A stretch of 33,996 nt of DNA from Bacteroidota bacterium (GCA_029262855.1 JAJCYP010000137.1:1-33996); one strand, 5' to 3'; counted from the stretch's first letter, positions 26,701 through 33,996 are shown. Program-made: numbers and translations. Notes: generated by a model from the sequence alone, not told the origin.

Positions 26701-29700
26701 GACAGGCTGCTGTGACGGTTGGAACGTTAGGCGACACCGCCGTGCCGACCTTCAACTTCAACGGCAACGAGTTCAACATGGGTGCTGCAGCCTTCGCGGC
26801 TGACTGGAACGCCAATCTCGGTACCAGTGGTAACCTCGAACTCGACGCTGCTGGTACGGTCACGACCAACGCCAACAACGCCACGCCAAGCACGCCAACC
26901 TCAGCCCTTCCGGGTCTCCAGGTTGACGTCGCTTCTGCGCTGGCCGGCAATACTCGCGTCGTGGGTCTCACCGATGTGAACGCTGCACTCACCGGTGGCT
27001 TCGGCCTCACGGTGTCTGGCACGATGAACGTCGGTGCGGGCATTACGAACAACGTGACGATCATCGGCACGACGGTTAACATTGAAGGCGCGCAGACCCT
27101 CACCGGTTCGCTGACCGTCAATGCGACCTCTGTCGACTTCGTCGGAACGACCGCTGCTGCGGACTCATGGTCCATTACGCTTTTCTACACGCATACGGCT
27201 GGTGCTGTCTCCCAGACGAACACCGACATCAACGTTGCTGGTACGTTCACGCAGACGGCAGGTAACTACACCCTCACGGGAAGTGACCTGAACCTGGCTG
27301 GTGCCGCCACCTACGTTGCAGGAACGTTCTCCGCCGCCGGTTCTGGCGACGAAGTCCGCTTCCGCGGTGCAGTTGCGGCCGTCAACACCAGTGGTACAAC
27401 CTGGACCATCCCGAACGTGGATGTCGAGCGTGCCGTTGTGATTGACGGAGCCGCTGGTACGGCCGCCGACGGCCTGACGATTGGCAACCGCCTCGAACTG
27501 GCTGCCGCAGCCGGCCTGACGGCTGGCAACGGTTCCGGAGCAGGTACGCCGACCGGAACCATCACGCTCGGCGATGGCAGCGGAACGCTGTACATCGATG
27601 CTGCGGGTGGAACGATCGCGGACGCTGGTGCCGACGGCTCGGTAGTCTACGGTTCTGACACGACGACGATTGAGTACAACGGTACTTCACCGTCGACGCT
27701 TGAGCTGTTCACGACCTTCGACACGCTGATAATCAATGCTGCAGTAGCCCTCGCCGATGCGCGTGCGGTTACGGTCAATAACATTGACATCAACGCAGTC
27801 GGATCGGACATCGATGCCAACAACGACGGCGACAACAGCATCACGCTGACTGCCGACGGCACAGTGAACTTCGGTGTCGGTGGCGCTCCGTTTGTTGGTC
27901 CTGAGACCTTCACGCCGGCTGCGATCACGGACTACAACCTGATCTACGATAGCCCGTCCGTGACGACGACCGCTCAGGAATGGGCGGCAACGTGGACGCC
28001 GGATGTCACCGTCTCTGGAAACGGAGCGGGTGTTCAGACTGTCACCATGGGTGGTAGCCGTGGGGCAACCTCGTTGACGATGAACGGAGCTGGTCCGGAC
28101 GTGCTGGAATTGGGTGGATTCACCCTGTCAGTGTCCGGAGCCGTCACGCTTAACGGTGTGGCAACAGTTACCAACGTTGTTGGTGGAGGAGCGCTTGCCT
28201 TTACTGGTACTGCGGTTCAAACTCTGGCCGGCGGACTTACGCTTGCAGGAGTGACGGTTAACAACCCTGCGGGTCTGACCCTCACCGGTGGTGACCTGAA
28301 TACTTCGGGCACGGTCTCCGGGACCGCCTGTCTTGCACCTGGCACCAATGGCCTAACTCTCACGAATGGTGTTATCACCACTGGTGCGAACCGGGTCATC
28401 ATCTGTCACGCTAGCACGACGGTTCAGGGTTACACCCGCACCAACGGAGTTGTCTTTGGCAACGTCCAGGTTACTGTCGATGGTACGGCACCTCTCAACA
28501 CGACAGACCGTGTGCAATTCCCATTGGGAGATGCGTTGGGCAATTGGCGTCCGTACGCCATTACCTTCAACTCTCCGGCCAACCTGGCCTCTGATCCGAC
28601 GCTCGTCGCTTCCTACGAAGAGACGAACCCGGGCGGAACGAATGGTCTTCCAGTAGCAGCTGTCGATGATCTCGGCGCCAACTTCACGGTGAGCCGCTAT
28701 CCCGACTTCCACTGGAAGGTTACCTCGGCTCCGACAGTGACCCCGTCCATCAGCTACGACGTTGAGTACCGTGCAGACGGCTACGCCAACTTCGCCGTTG
28801 AGGATATCGAGAAGACCCGCGCGATCCGTCGTCAGGACGGATCCACGGCCAACTTCTGGATCAAGGTTGCCAACGGCGCCTCTGACAACGACAACTTCGC
28901 TGTCTCGGCCGACGAGCCTGTGATGGTTGCTCGTAATGCGGTAGGTGCCATCAACGCCGACGGTGTTCTCTTCACCATCGGTCTTGAGAACAACCTGGCT
29001 GGCTCGGCGATTGCTGACGCTACGGTCAACGCCGGTACCTCAACCCCGGGTGTCGATCTGTCAACGATCTTCTCCGGTGGCGACCGTGCCGGTGCCGCAC
29101 CGACCTACACGTACGCAGTCTCCGGCGGTGACGCTGCGGTCGCTACGGGTGCAACGGCGGGCGATACCTTCACCATCACTGGTGTAGCCGCTGGTTCCAC
29201 CACGTTCACCATCACAGCGACTGACTCGTTTGGCTCGACAGCAACCGCTACGGCTACTGTCACGGTCAACGAGGCATTCGCTGCCGGTACTGATCTCGCT
29301 GATCTCGCCGCTGTGAACGTCGGCGCAGCCGACGCAACGGTTGACGGATCCGGTTCCCATCAGGGTGGAACGGCTCCTGTCACCTACACGGTTGCAACGA
29401 GTGACGCAGCTGTGGCTACGGCCACTGTTGATGGCGCTGGAAGCATTACCGTCACCTATGTAGGTGCCGGCACGGCGACCATCACGCTGACCGCTACGGA
29501 TGCCCTTGGCTCCACGGTCGTCGATTCGTTCGACGTCACGGTCAACTCTGCAGTCTCTGCGGGCGGCACCCTGACCAACCAGTCCGTCAACAATGGCGCC
29601 ACGGTTGATCAGGACGTGTCTGGCGAGTTCTCCGGTGGAACCGGTGGATTCACCTACACCGCTGCTTCTGGCGACGCTGATGTCGCGACCGCGGCAGCAA

Positions 29701-30719
29701 GCGGCTCGACGGTCACGACCACGGGTGTCAACCCGTACGTCATCACCGCAGGTGCAGTCACTGCTGACGCGGCTCCGGCCACGATCACGGTGACCGCAAC
29801 CGACGCTCTTGGCAGCACGGTCTCTTCGACCTTCGACGTTGAAGTCAACCCCGTCCTCGGTAACGTGGACGGAAGCGGCGGCGTCAGCCCGGCATCAGCC
29901 AGCCTCGCCCTGGATTCATTCCTGGGCCTCGCCACGCTGACTGCCAAGCAGTGGACTGCTGCTGACTACAACATCGATGCTGCGGTCACGCCGTTTGACG
30001 CTGCGCTCATCTTCGACGCATGGTTGAACCCGACTCCGGGTGCTGCCAGCAAGAAGGAGTTCGCCGCCAACCCGGCTTCTGATGTCGCCTTTGGCGAAGT
30101 GAACATGCAGGTGACCAAGGTCACGATTCCTGTCACCCTCACCGGTGATCAGGCGGCTGCTGTCTCCTTCAGCTTCGAGACGTCGATCAACGCAGAGCTT
30201 GCAAGCGTAACCGGTGTCACCGGAACGATTGAAGGCTGGACCGTGAGGCACTTTGTCGGCGAAGACGGAATCCTCCGTATCGCTGGCTTCGGCTTCGAGG
30301 CCATCCCGAGCAACGGCGTTGTTGCCAACATCAGCCTTGAGCTGACGGATGTCGGTACTGAGTTCGCGCTTCGCGGACAGGGTGCTGTCAATAACAACCC
30401 GGCAACGGAGATTGAAGGCATCGACGTCGTCGAGCTGCCCGAAAACTTCGCGCTGCTTGGCAACTATCCCAACCCGTTCAACCCGAGCACGAACATCTCC
30501 TTCGACCTGCCGGCTTCTGCTGACGTCTCGATTGAGGTCTACGACATGCTGGGTCGCCGGGTGATGGTTCTTCCGATGCAGACGATCCAGGCTGGCTCGA
30601 AGCGTTCAGTTCAGCTGAATGCCTCTCAGCTCGCTTCGGGATCCTACTTCTACCGGGTCATTGCCCAGATGGAGAGCAAGACGCAGGTCGACAACGGCCG
30701 GATGATGCTCATCAAGTAG
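23748..30719 (+). CDS. Giant secreted beta-helix protein with Ig-like repeats, dockerin-like and cohesin-like domains and T9SS sorting tail
   Basis: 2,323 residues from ATG 23748, which follows GGAAAGAGG by 8 nt; the frame is open 34 codons further upstream but that part has no signal-peptide form. The signal peptide ends near residue 28 (MMGLQIASAA). The mature start TIFVSSTTGSDAFDGAT, then AAAAAGDTISIEAGAYGENF parallels the leftward giant. Residues about 80-1560 are Ala/Gly/Thr/Val/Asn-rich beta-solenoid turns (GAVTVTGAVTHNG) with very few Lys, Arg or Cys. About 1561-1750: YPxG-like module (VQFPLGDALGNWRPYAITF). About 1754-2033: three Ig/cadherin-like repeats each containing ITATDSFGST- or TATDALGST-like strands. 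About 2037-2095: dockerin-like duplicated loops (NVDGSGGVSPASASLALDSF; DYNIDAAVTPFDAA). About 2111-2225: cohesin-like domain. About 2230-2323: T9SS type A tail with LLGNYPNPFNPSTNISFDLP. Probably an abundant cell-surface protein; biochemical role unknown. Confidence 0.92.
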   Translation: MDSKKLLQLFSKTAFASLVLVAMMGLQIASAATIFVSSTTGSDAFDGATATISGGSGPKATLAAAYAAAAAGDTISIEAGAYGENFDFGTAAKGVTVVVTPAGAVTVATFAGTSTINITTGTITLNSGTGSIAVAGGTFTLTSGTLALGTGKLAFTAATTLNVTGGTATGASPGYTGAVTANYTKAAAGSAGTEIPANLNGGTLTVNGAFNTTFPATLVAGSVVTAGSATGVTTFSGAVTVTGAVTHNGDDIVFGALNLSNGAVTSAGGGADQTFVAGAVTATQDFAAQGGTITNTAPSAMTLGSLTVNSTIVGAGNGASDPLAYTVANTGTLTVNGAITEGSASDASPETDGAAIALTNSGTATLGASSSISGAFNNTGGTLALGSWTLTLAKDVAAGNNAITGMGTVTGATSTVAVSRDTGVPASTGVAAPAFDIAGSVNISGNGGVVGAISVAGAVTNSGNGAIAAATRTGGNLSNTGNGAVTALVTVGGSLTMAGTGGVNGGGDFDVAGGATFSGNFTIASGATNDIDGAVSVSGAVVLAANTTFGSGSVTSTGGLTINNGITLTMNGDLNTSLGGAFLAGTAANSVADNATLAFVIARGTTATYTPGPNTSVDDLMLSASGTTGTATLVMGQSVAIDENFTTMPNTSVNLGNFLIRHTGNTARAAVGGNMTTPAGQDGALAFEGTTNTLEGLGAISNILVNVGAGNRLAVVAAAAPLAAGPTSIDFTGALSLFTGGVTIAAGSDVSPTGSTAEIRRNAAAAAAVTDIIGAGTVNGDNRTYTLTIFGAGAVTAASELAVTGITTLNVNDTATYTSNKSATVGNVNVAVGATLANGAGFDLTATGTVANAGTVNGAVGDQLILTGDNASHTNTGNINADLSAQASGITVTGTTTLSAGAQAASLTNVIVGDGAAGTGTESLTLTNIQQIDGTVAVASDGSLSLGLVQDDGTAGTGDGDEGSVAGAITVTDGGSITLTTNVRGQAAVTVGTLGDTAVPTFNFNGNEFNMGAAAFAADWNANLGTSGNLELDAAGTVTTNANNATPSTPTSALPGLQVDVASALAGNTRVVGLTDVNAALTGGFGLTVSGTMNVGAGITNNVTIIGTTVNIEGAQTLTGSLTVNATSVDFVGTTAAADSWSITLFYTHTAGAVSQTNTDINVAGTFTQTAGNYTLTGSDLNLAGAATYVAGTFSAAGSGDEVRFRGAVAAVNTSGTTWTIPNVDVERAVVIDGAAGTAADGLTIGNRLELAAAAGLTAGNGSGAGTPTGTITLGDGSGTLYIDAAGGTIADAGADGSVVYGSDTTTIEYNGTSPSTLELFTTFDTLIINAAVALADARAVTVNNIDINAVGSDIDANNDGDNSITLTADGTVNFGVGGAPFVGPETFTPAAITDYNLIYDSPSVTTTAQEWAATWTPDVTVSGNGAGVQTVTMGGSRGATSLTMNGAGPDVLELGGFTLSVSGAVTLNGVATVTNVVGGGALAFTGTAVQTLAGGLTLAGVTVNNPAGLTLTGGDLNTSGTVSGTACLAPGTNGLTLTNGVITTGANRVIICHASTTVQGYTRTNGVVFGNVQVTVDGTAPLNTTDRVQFPLGDALGNWRPYAITFNSPANLASDPTLVASYEETNPGGTNGLPVAAVDDLGANFTVSRYPDFHWKVTSAPTVTPSISYDVEYRADGYANFAVEDIEKTRAIRRQDGSTANFWIKVANGASDNDNFAVSADEPVMVARNAVGAINADGVLFTIGLENNLAGSAIADATVNAGTSTPGVDLSTIFSGGDRAGAAPTYTYAVSGGDAAVATGATAGDTFTITGVAAGSTTFTITATDSFGSTATATATVTVNEAFAAGTDLADLAAVNVGAADATVDGSGSHQGGTAPVTYTVATSDAAVATATVDGAGSITVTYVGAGTATITLTATDALGSTVVDSFDVTVNSAVSAGGTLTNQSVNNGATVDQDVSGEFSGGTGGFTYTAASGDADVATAAASGSTVTTTGVNPYVITAGAVTADAAPATITVTATDALGSTVSSTFDVEVNPVLGNVDGSGGVSPASASLALDSFLGLATLTAKQWTAADYNIDAAVTPFDAALIFDAWLNPTPGAASKKEFAANPASDVAFGEVNMQVTKVTIPVTLTGDQAAAVSFSFETSINAELASVTGVTGTIEGWTVRHFVGEDGILRIAGFGFEAIPSNGVVANISLELTDVGTEFALRGQGAVNNNPATEIEGIDVVELPENFALLGNYPNPFNPSTNISFDLPASADVSIEVYDMLGRRVMVLPMQTIQAGSKRSVQLNASQLASGSYFYRVIAQMESKTQVDNGRMMLIK

Positions 30720-30734
30720 TAGAGTGTTCGCAAC

Positions 30735-30754
30735 GGGGGGCCTTCCGGCCCCCC
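30735..30754 (+). terminator. Strong GC hairpin after the rightward giant gene
   Basis: GGGGGGCC, a TTCC tetraloop and GGCCCCCC form a perfect 8-bp stem 15 nt after the stop codon. There is no T-run after it, so it may stop transcription only partly, or protect the 3' end of the giant mRNA while allowing some read-through into the cohesin gene 53 nt downstream. Confidence 0.55.
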
Positions 30755-30764
30755 AGCGCGACTT

Positions 30765-30778
30765 CTAGATCCATCTAG
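30765..30778. repeat. Short inverted repeat before the cohesin gene
   Basis: CTAGATCCATCTAG has perfectly complementary 6-bp arms around CC. It lies between the GC hairpin and the ATG of the cohesin/CHRD gene. The 2-nt spacer is too tight for an RNA hairpin, so a protein binding site is the better guess. Could be chance. Confidence 0.25.
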
Positions 30779-30806
30779 CACACACCCAAGAAGAGCTATA
30801 AAACCC

Positions 30807-33023
30807 ATGCGAAAGGTTCTCAATAACTGGCTGCGGACTGCTGCCCTTGCCGTCGCGTTTATCGCGATGGGCGCGGACGTGTCGCTGGCACAGGTAACTG
30901 TGTCAGTCAACGACATTTCTGGACGTCCAGGCGAGTCAGCCTCCATAGCCGTGAGCCTGAGCGGCGTCGAGGGTGGAACAGACATTCAGTCGTACAACCT
31001 TACGGTTGGTACGGCGAGTGGAAACGTTGCACTTGCCTCGATCGATTATGTGGGCACGCTGGCCGAAGGATTCACCAACAACAACAACGCTGGTGCATTT
31101 CCGACAACGGCTGACGTGACCATCGGTGGTTTTTCCATCGGTACCGACATTACTACCTCGGGCACGCTGCTCATTCTCAACTTTAATTTTGTGGCCGCCG
31201 GGTCAGATACAGTTACTCTGACCGGTACCACGTTTAATGCTGGAGACCCAGCCGTTGCTTTTGGTTCCGACCTGACCGCAGCAGTTGTGTCGTCCAATCG
31301 CTTCCTGAATGCCTCGACGCACAGCGTCTTGACGACGGCTCCTGATTTCATGATTGAAATCACGGCCGAAGACGCATTCACGGCTGGCGATAATGTGATT
31401 TCCTTCAACTTCGATCTGGATTACGATCCGGCCGTCGTTACGCTCGGCACCGCTGTGGCTGGTGACTTGAATGCGTCTGGCTGGACCGTGAACCAAAGCG
31501 GAGCTGCGGGTTCGCTCACCATCGGAGCATTCCGCTCTGGTGGCACCGCGCTTATCGGTGCTGGCGTCATCGTTCGCATCCCGGCGTCAGCCGGGGCTGC
31601 CGGTACGACGGCTCTCGACCTGAACTCAGTGGTCTTCAACGCCGGCTCGCCGGTGTATGCTGATCGCGACGGTTCGGTTACGGTCACCTTTATTTCCGCC
31701 AACGTGGCTCCTGTTGCAACCGATGCTTCGGCATCGACCAGCAACTTCGAGTCTGTTGACATCACGCTGAGTGCCACCGACGCCGATAGTGGTCCCTCGG
31801 GACTCACTTTCACCGCGACGCAGCCGGCAAACGGCTCCGTCACGGTTAGCGGCAATGTGGCCACCTACACCCCGAACTTCCCGTTCACGGGCGATGACAG
31901 TTTCACCTTCACCGCCAACGACGGCGAAGATGATTCCAACGTCGCTACCGTCACAGTAACCTCGACCGCTACGGGCGAGGCCTACCTGGCCGGTGTGAAC
32001 GAGGTGCCCTTTGTGGCTACTCCGGGTTCTGGTTGGGTGACGGTCTCGATTGCAAACAACGTGGCGACCTTCACGGGTTGGTTCACCGGTTTGTCTGGTG
32101 ACTTCTCCGCCTCTCACGTCCACGCCGCCGGCGTTGGTGTGAATGGCGGCGTCGTCCAGGCCCTGACCGGTGGTATCACGCTTGACCCGGGCAACCGCGG
32201 CGGGTCGTATAACACCACGGTCGACCTGTCAACGAACACCGCTCTCGCGGATGCAATCTGGGGCGGCGGCGCCTACGTGAACGTTCACTCGGCCGCTTAT
32301 GGCCCGGGAGAACTTCGCGGCCAGATTCTTTCGGGAGGAAACGTGGCGCCCAACGGCACGGACGTTCGCGCACCATCCTCGGTGAGGATCTCCGGCAACA
32401 GCGAAGATCGGCTGTACTCTGTCAGCTGGCTTCCGGCTGCGGATGCTGACGGCGACGAGGTTCACTACCTCTACCAGTTGTCGATGAACGGCAGCTACAC
32501 CGACATCGTGTTCTTCGACTCCTTTGCCGACGGCAACGGATTCCGGGTCACGGTGGGTGAGGCTGCGGAACTCTACGATCTGGTTACGGATGCCGAACCA
32601 GGCATGGTTGACGTGGGTGGTTCCATCACGCTGTATCACCGCGTGATCACCACGGACGGCTCCCGCTGGACGGCAGGTACAGGCGCCTCCATCACCCTCG
32701 AGCGTGGCACTGTCACGGCAAATGAGGGCGAGACGGAGCTTCCGGCCGAGTTCGCACTGAAGGGCAACTACCCGAACCCGTTCAATCCGACTACCAGCAT
32801 CCAGTTTGATCTGCCGGAGACGGCTGATGTCGCAATCACTGTGACGGATATGCTTGGCCGCGAGGTCATGAATGTGCCGACTCAGTCGATGCAGGCTGGA
32901 TCCAACCTCTCCGTGCTGGTGCAGGCTGGTTCGCTGACGTCAGGTCTCTATCTGTACCGGGTTACGGCCCGCTCAGCTTCGACGACCTACTCGAAAGTTG
33001 GCACGATGACGCTTATCAAGTAA
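30807..33023 (+). CDS. Secreted protein with two cohesin-like domains, Ig/cadherin-like domain, CHRD domain and T9SS tail
   Basis: 738 residues from ATG 30807; AGAAGAG about 11 nt upstream is a possible ribosome binding site. Signal peptide to about residue 28 (ADVSLA). Residues 29-165 (VTVSVNDISGRPGESASIAV, SGVEGGTDIQSYNLTV) and 178-297 (ISFNFDLDYDPAVVTL) look like two cohesin-type beta-sandwiches. Residues 300-386 form a cadherin/Big-type domain (LSATDADSGPSGLTFTA, YTPNFPFTGDDSFTFTANDG). Residues 388-510 match the CHRD domain (AYLAGVNEVP, SASHVHAAGVGVNGGVV, AYVNVHSAAYGPGELRGQI). About 645-738 is a T9SS type A tail (LKGNYPNPFNPTTSIQFDLP). Expected to be displayed on the surface. The cohesin domains could bind the dockerin-like segment of the giant encoded just upstream, which is a hypothesis. 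A strong terminator follows. Confidence 0.92.
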   Translation: MRKVLNNWLRTAALAVAFIAMGADVSLAQVTVSVNDISGRPGESASIAVSLSGVEGGTDIQSYNLTVGTASGNVALASIDYVGTLAEGFTNNNNAGAFPTTADVTIGGFSIGTDITTSGTLLILNFNFVAAGSDTVTLTGTTFNAGDPAVAFGSDLTAAVVSSNRFLNASTHSVLTTAPDFMIEITAEDAFTAGDNVISFNFDLDYDPAVVTLGTAVAGDLNASGWTVNQSGAAGSLTIGAFRSGGTALIGAGVIVRIPASAGAAGTTALDLNSVVFNAGSPVYADRDGSVTVTFISANVAPVATDASASTSNFESVDITLSATDADSGPSGLTFTATQPANGSVTVSGNVATYTPNFPFTGDDSFTFTANDGEDDSNVATVTVTSTATGEAYLAGVNEVPFVATPGSGWVTVSIANNVATFTGWFTGLSGDFSASHVHAAGVGVNGGVVQALTGGITLDPGNRGGSYNTTVDLSTNTALADAIWGGGAYVNVHSAAYGPGELRGQILSGGNVAPNGTDVRAPSSVRISGNSEDRLYSVSWLPAADADGDEVHYLYQLSMNGSYTDIVFFDSFADGNGFRVTVGEAAELYDLVTDAEPGMVDVGGSITLYHRVITTDGSRWTAGTGASITLERGTVTANEGETELPAEFALKGNYPNPFNPTTSIQFDLPETADVAITVTDMLGREVMNVPTQSMQAGSNLSVLVQAGSLTSGLYLYRVTARSASTTYSKVGTMTLIK

Positions 33024-33047
33024 GCCATCTGCTTGTCTTTTGGAGAG

Positions 33048-33084
33048 CCCCGGCTCGCGTAAAGCGGGTCGGGGTTTTCTTTTT
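33048..33084 (+). terminator. Intrinsic (rho-independent) terminator
   Basis: CCCCGGCTCGC (33048-33058) pairs with GCGGGTCGGGG (33064-33074) over a GTAAA loop, an 11-bp stem with two G-T wobbles, followed by TTTTCTTTTT (33075-33084). It begins 25 nt after the stop codon of the cohesin/CHRD gene and is the clearest terminator in the window. It implies that the next cohesin gene has its own promoter in 33085-33184. Confidence 0.92.
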
Positions 33085-33184
33085 GGCCCGAATCCTGCTG
33101 CTTCCTCGCGTGTTTGAGTGAGGAACTTCATCGCCACGGGCAGTATTCCTACCTGCCGCCACTAACTGCAAGATTCCGCCGCCT

Positions 33185-33996
33185 ATGCGCTTGCTACAGG
33201 GTCTCGAAAAGACAGCGGGCCTCCTTCTGGCCTTACTTATTGCCGCTTTTCTGCCACTTACCCTACAGGCGCAGGTCACGGTTACCGTGGCGGACGTCTC
33301 GGCCGGTGTTGGCCAGGAGGTAGATGTACCGGTGATTCTCTCCGGCGTTGAGGGCGGTCAAGCCGTCAGCTCGTTTCAGATAACGGTCAGTATTGCCGAT
33401 GCGGGCGTCACCGTGGTCCGGCCAGACGCAGGAAGTCCAAACTTCCATGTTGCCACGGGTACTCTCGTCCAGAACTTCACCGTCAGCTCGAATGACGCCA
33501 ATGGTCGAATCGGAGGATTCACAAGTTCGACCAATGCGTTTGCTGGATCGGGGACGCTGATCTTCATCCGCATGAAGGCCACCTCGGCGATCAGTACCAC
33601 GGTCACCCTGAACGATTTTAAGCTCAACTCAGGCAATCCCTCGCACACGCCCACCGCCCCCAGCTTCACCTTCGACGCCACCGGCGGCGGAGGAGGCGGA
33701 GGCAACAACACCCCAGTATCCTCAGACGTCTCCGTCACAACCTCTGAAGACACCGCGGTCACTGTCTCCTTCAGCGCCACCGACGCCGACAGCGATCCAC
33801 TGACGTACTCCGTCGTCGCAGGTCCATCCACCGGCACCGTCGGCGCTGTCTCCGGCAACGAGGTCACCTACACGCCCACGTCTGGCTTCACCGGTACCGA
33901 CACCTTCACCTACAAGGCCAACGACGGAACCGCCGACTCCAACACCTCCACGGTCACGGTCACTGTCAACGCATCAAGCGGCGGCAACAACACGCC
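33185..33996 (+). CDS. Secreted cohesin-like and Ig-like repeat protein, 3' end outside window
   Basis: The frame is open from ATG 33185 to the right edge (270 residues visible). The signal peptide ends near residue 29 (LPLTLQAQ). Residues 30-165 are a cohesin-like domain whose start, VTVTVADVSAGVGQEVDVPV then SGVEGGQAVSSFQITV, is closely similar to the first cohesin of the preceding gene, so the two genes look like tandem paralogues. A seven-glycine linker ending in NNTP leads to a cadherin/Big-type domain at about 178-262 (SFSATDADSDPLTYSV, YTPTSGFTGTDTFTYKANDG). Another linker (SSGGNNT) begins at the very edge, suggesting that the Ig-type module repeats beyond the window. A T9SS tail is expected but not visible. 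No good ribosome binding site is seen before the ATG. Confidence 0.88.
   Translation, partial: MRLLQGLEKTAGLLLALLIAAFLPLTLQAQVTVTVADVSAGVGQEVDVPVILSGVEGGQAVSSFQITVSIADAGVTVVRPDAGSPNFHVATGTLVQNFTVSSNDANGRIGGFTSSTNAFAGSGTLIFIRMKATSAISTTVTLNDFKLNSGNPSHTPTAPSFTFDATGGGGGGGNNTPVSSDVSVTTSEDTAVTVSFSATDADSDPLTYSVVAGPSTGTVGAVSGNEVTYTPTSGFTGTDTFTYKANDGTADSNTSTVTVTVNASSGGNNT

Noticed and set aside
23748-28400. Candidate CRISPR or DNA-level tandem repeats in the rightward giant
   Set aside because: The repetition is at protein-composition level (beta-solenoid turns); I saw no regularly spaced identical DNA units.

Overview
This window looks like chromosomal DNA from a high-GC member of the Bacteroidota/Rhodothermota group, most likely a marine Rhodothermales-type bacterium. 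The main reasons are three secreted proteins ending in a type IX secretion (T9SS) type A sorting domain with the NYPNPFNP signature, few clear Shine-Dalgarno sites, several TTG starts, and core genes resembling that group. The lineage is inferred from gene content, not from a marker gene. I saw no rRNA, tRNA, CRISPR array, transposase or phage module.

Layout. 1-3633: a partial secreted BNR/sortilin-like propeller protein (runs off the left edge) and a DUF4399 lipoprotein on the minus strand, a CcmA-like ABC ATPase on the plus strand, and comF converging on it. 3765-8201 (plus): a small unknown protein, a homologue of the tRNA-queuosine mannosyltransferase family (DUF3524/GTDC1-like), and a secreted FG-GAP/ASPIC-UnbV protein whose ATG overlaps the preceding stop. 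8214-11324 (minus): ECF sigma factor, zinc-finger anti-sigma factor, polyprenol-phosphate mannose synthase-like GT2 and NADP-isocitrate dehydrogenase. 11534-15915 (plus): pyruvate dehydrogenase E1alpha, E1beta and E2, then a metallophosphoesterase. 15969-16452: an overlapping DUF4160/DUF2442 pair.

16456-33996 is an extracellular-protein region. Two giant beta-helix-like T9SS proteins (about 2,290 and 2,320 residues) are transcribed divergently from a 413-bp spacer. The rightward giant carries a dockerin-like segment and a cohesin-like domain before its sorting tail. It is followed by two tandem genes that begin with cohesin-like domains; the first also has a cadherin/Ig-like domain, a CHRD domain and a T9SS tail, and the second runs off the right edge. 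The combination suggests a surface-assembled, possibly cohesin-dockerin-connected structure, and it is the best candidate for an undescribed system here.

The metabolic genes (PDH complex, Icd) form two back-to-back units that diverge from an intergenic region holding an 18-bp perfect palindrome. Two GDP-mannose-type glycosyltransferases lie in the left half. All functional calls are from motif recognition by eye; no database search was run.
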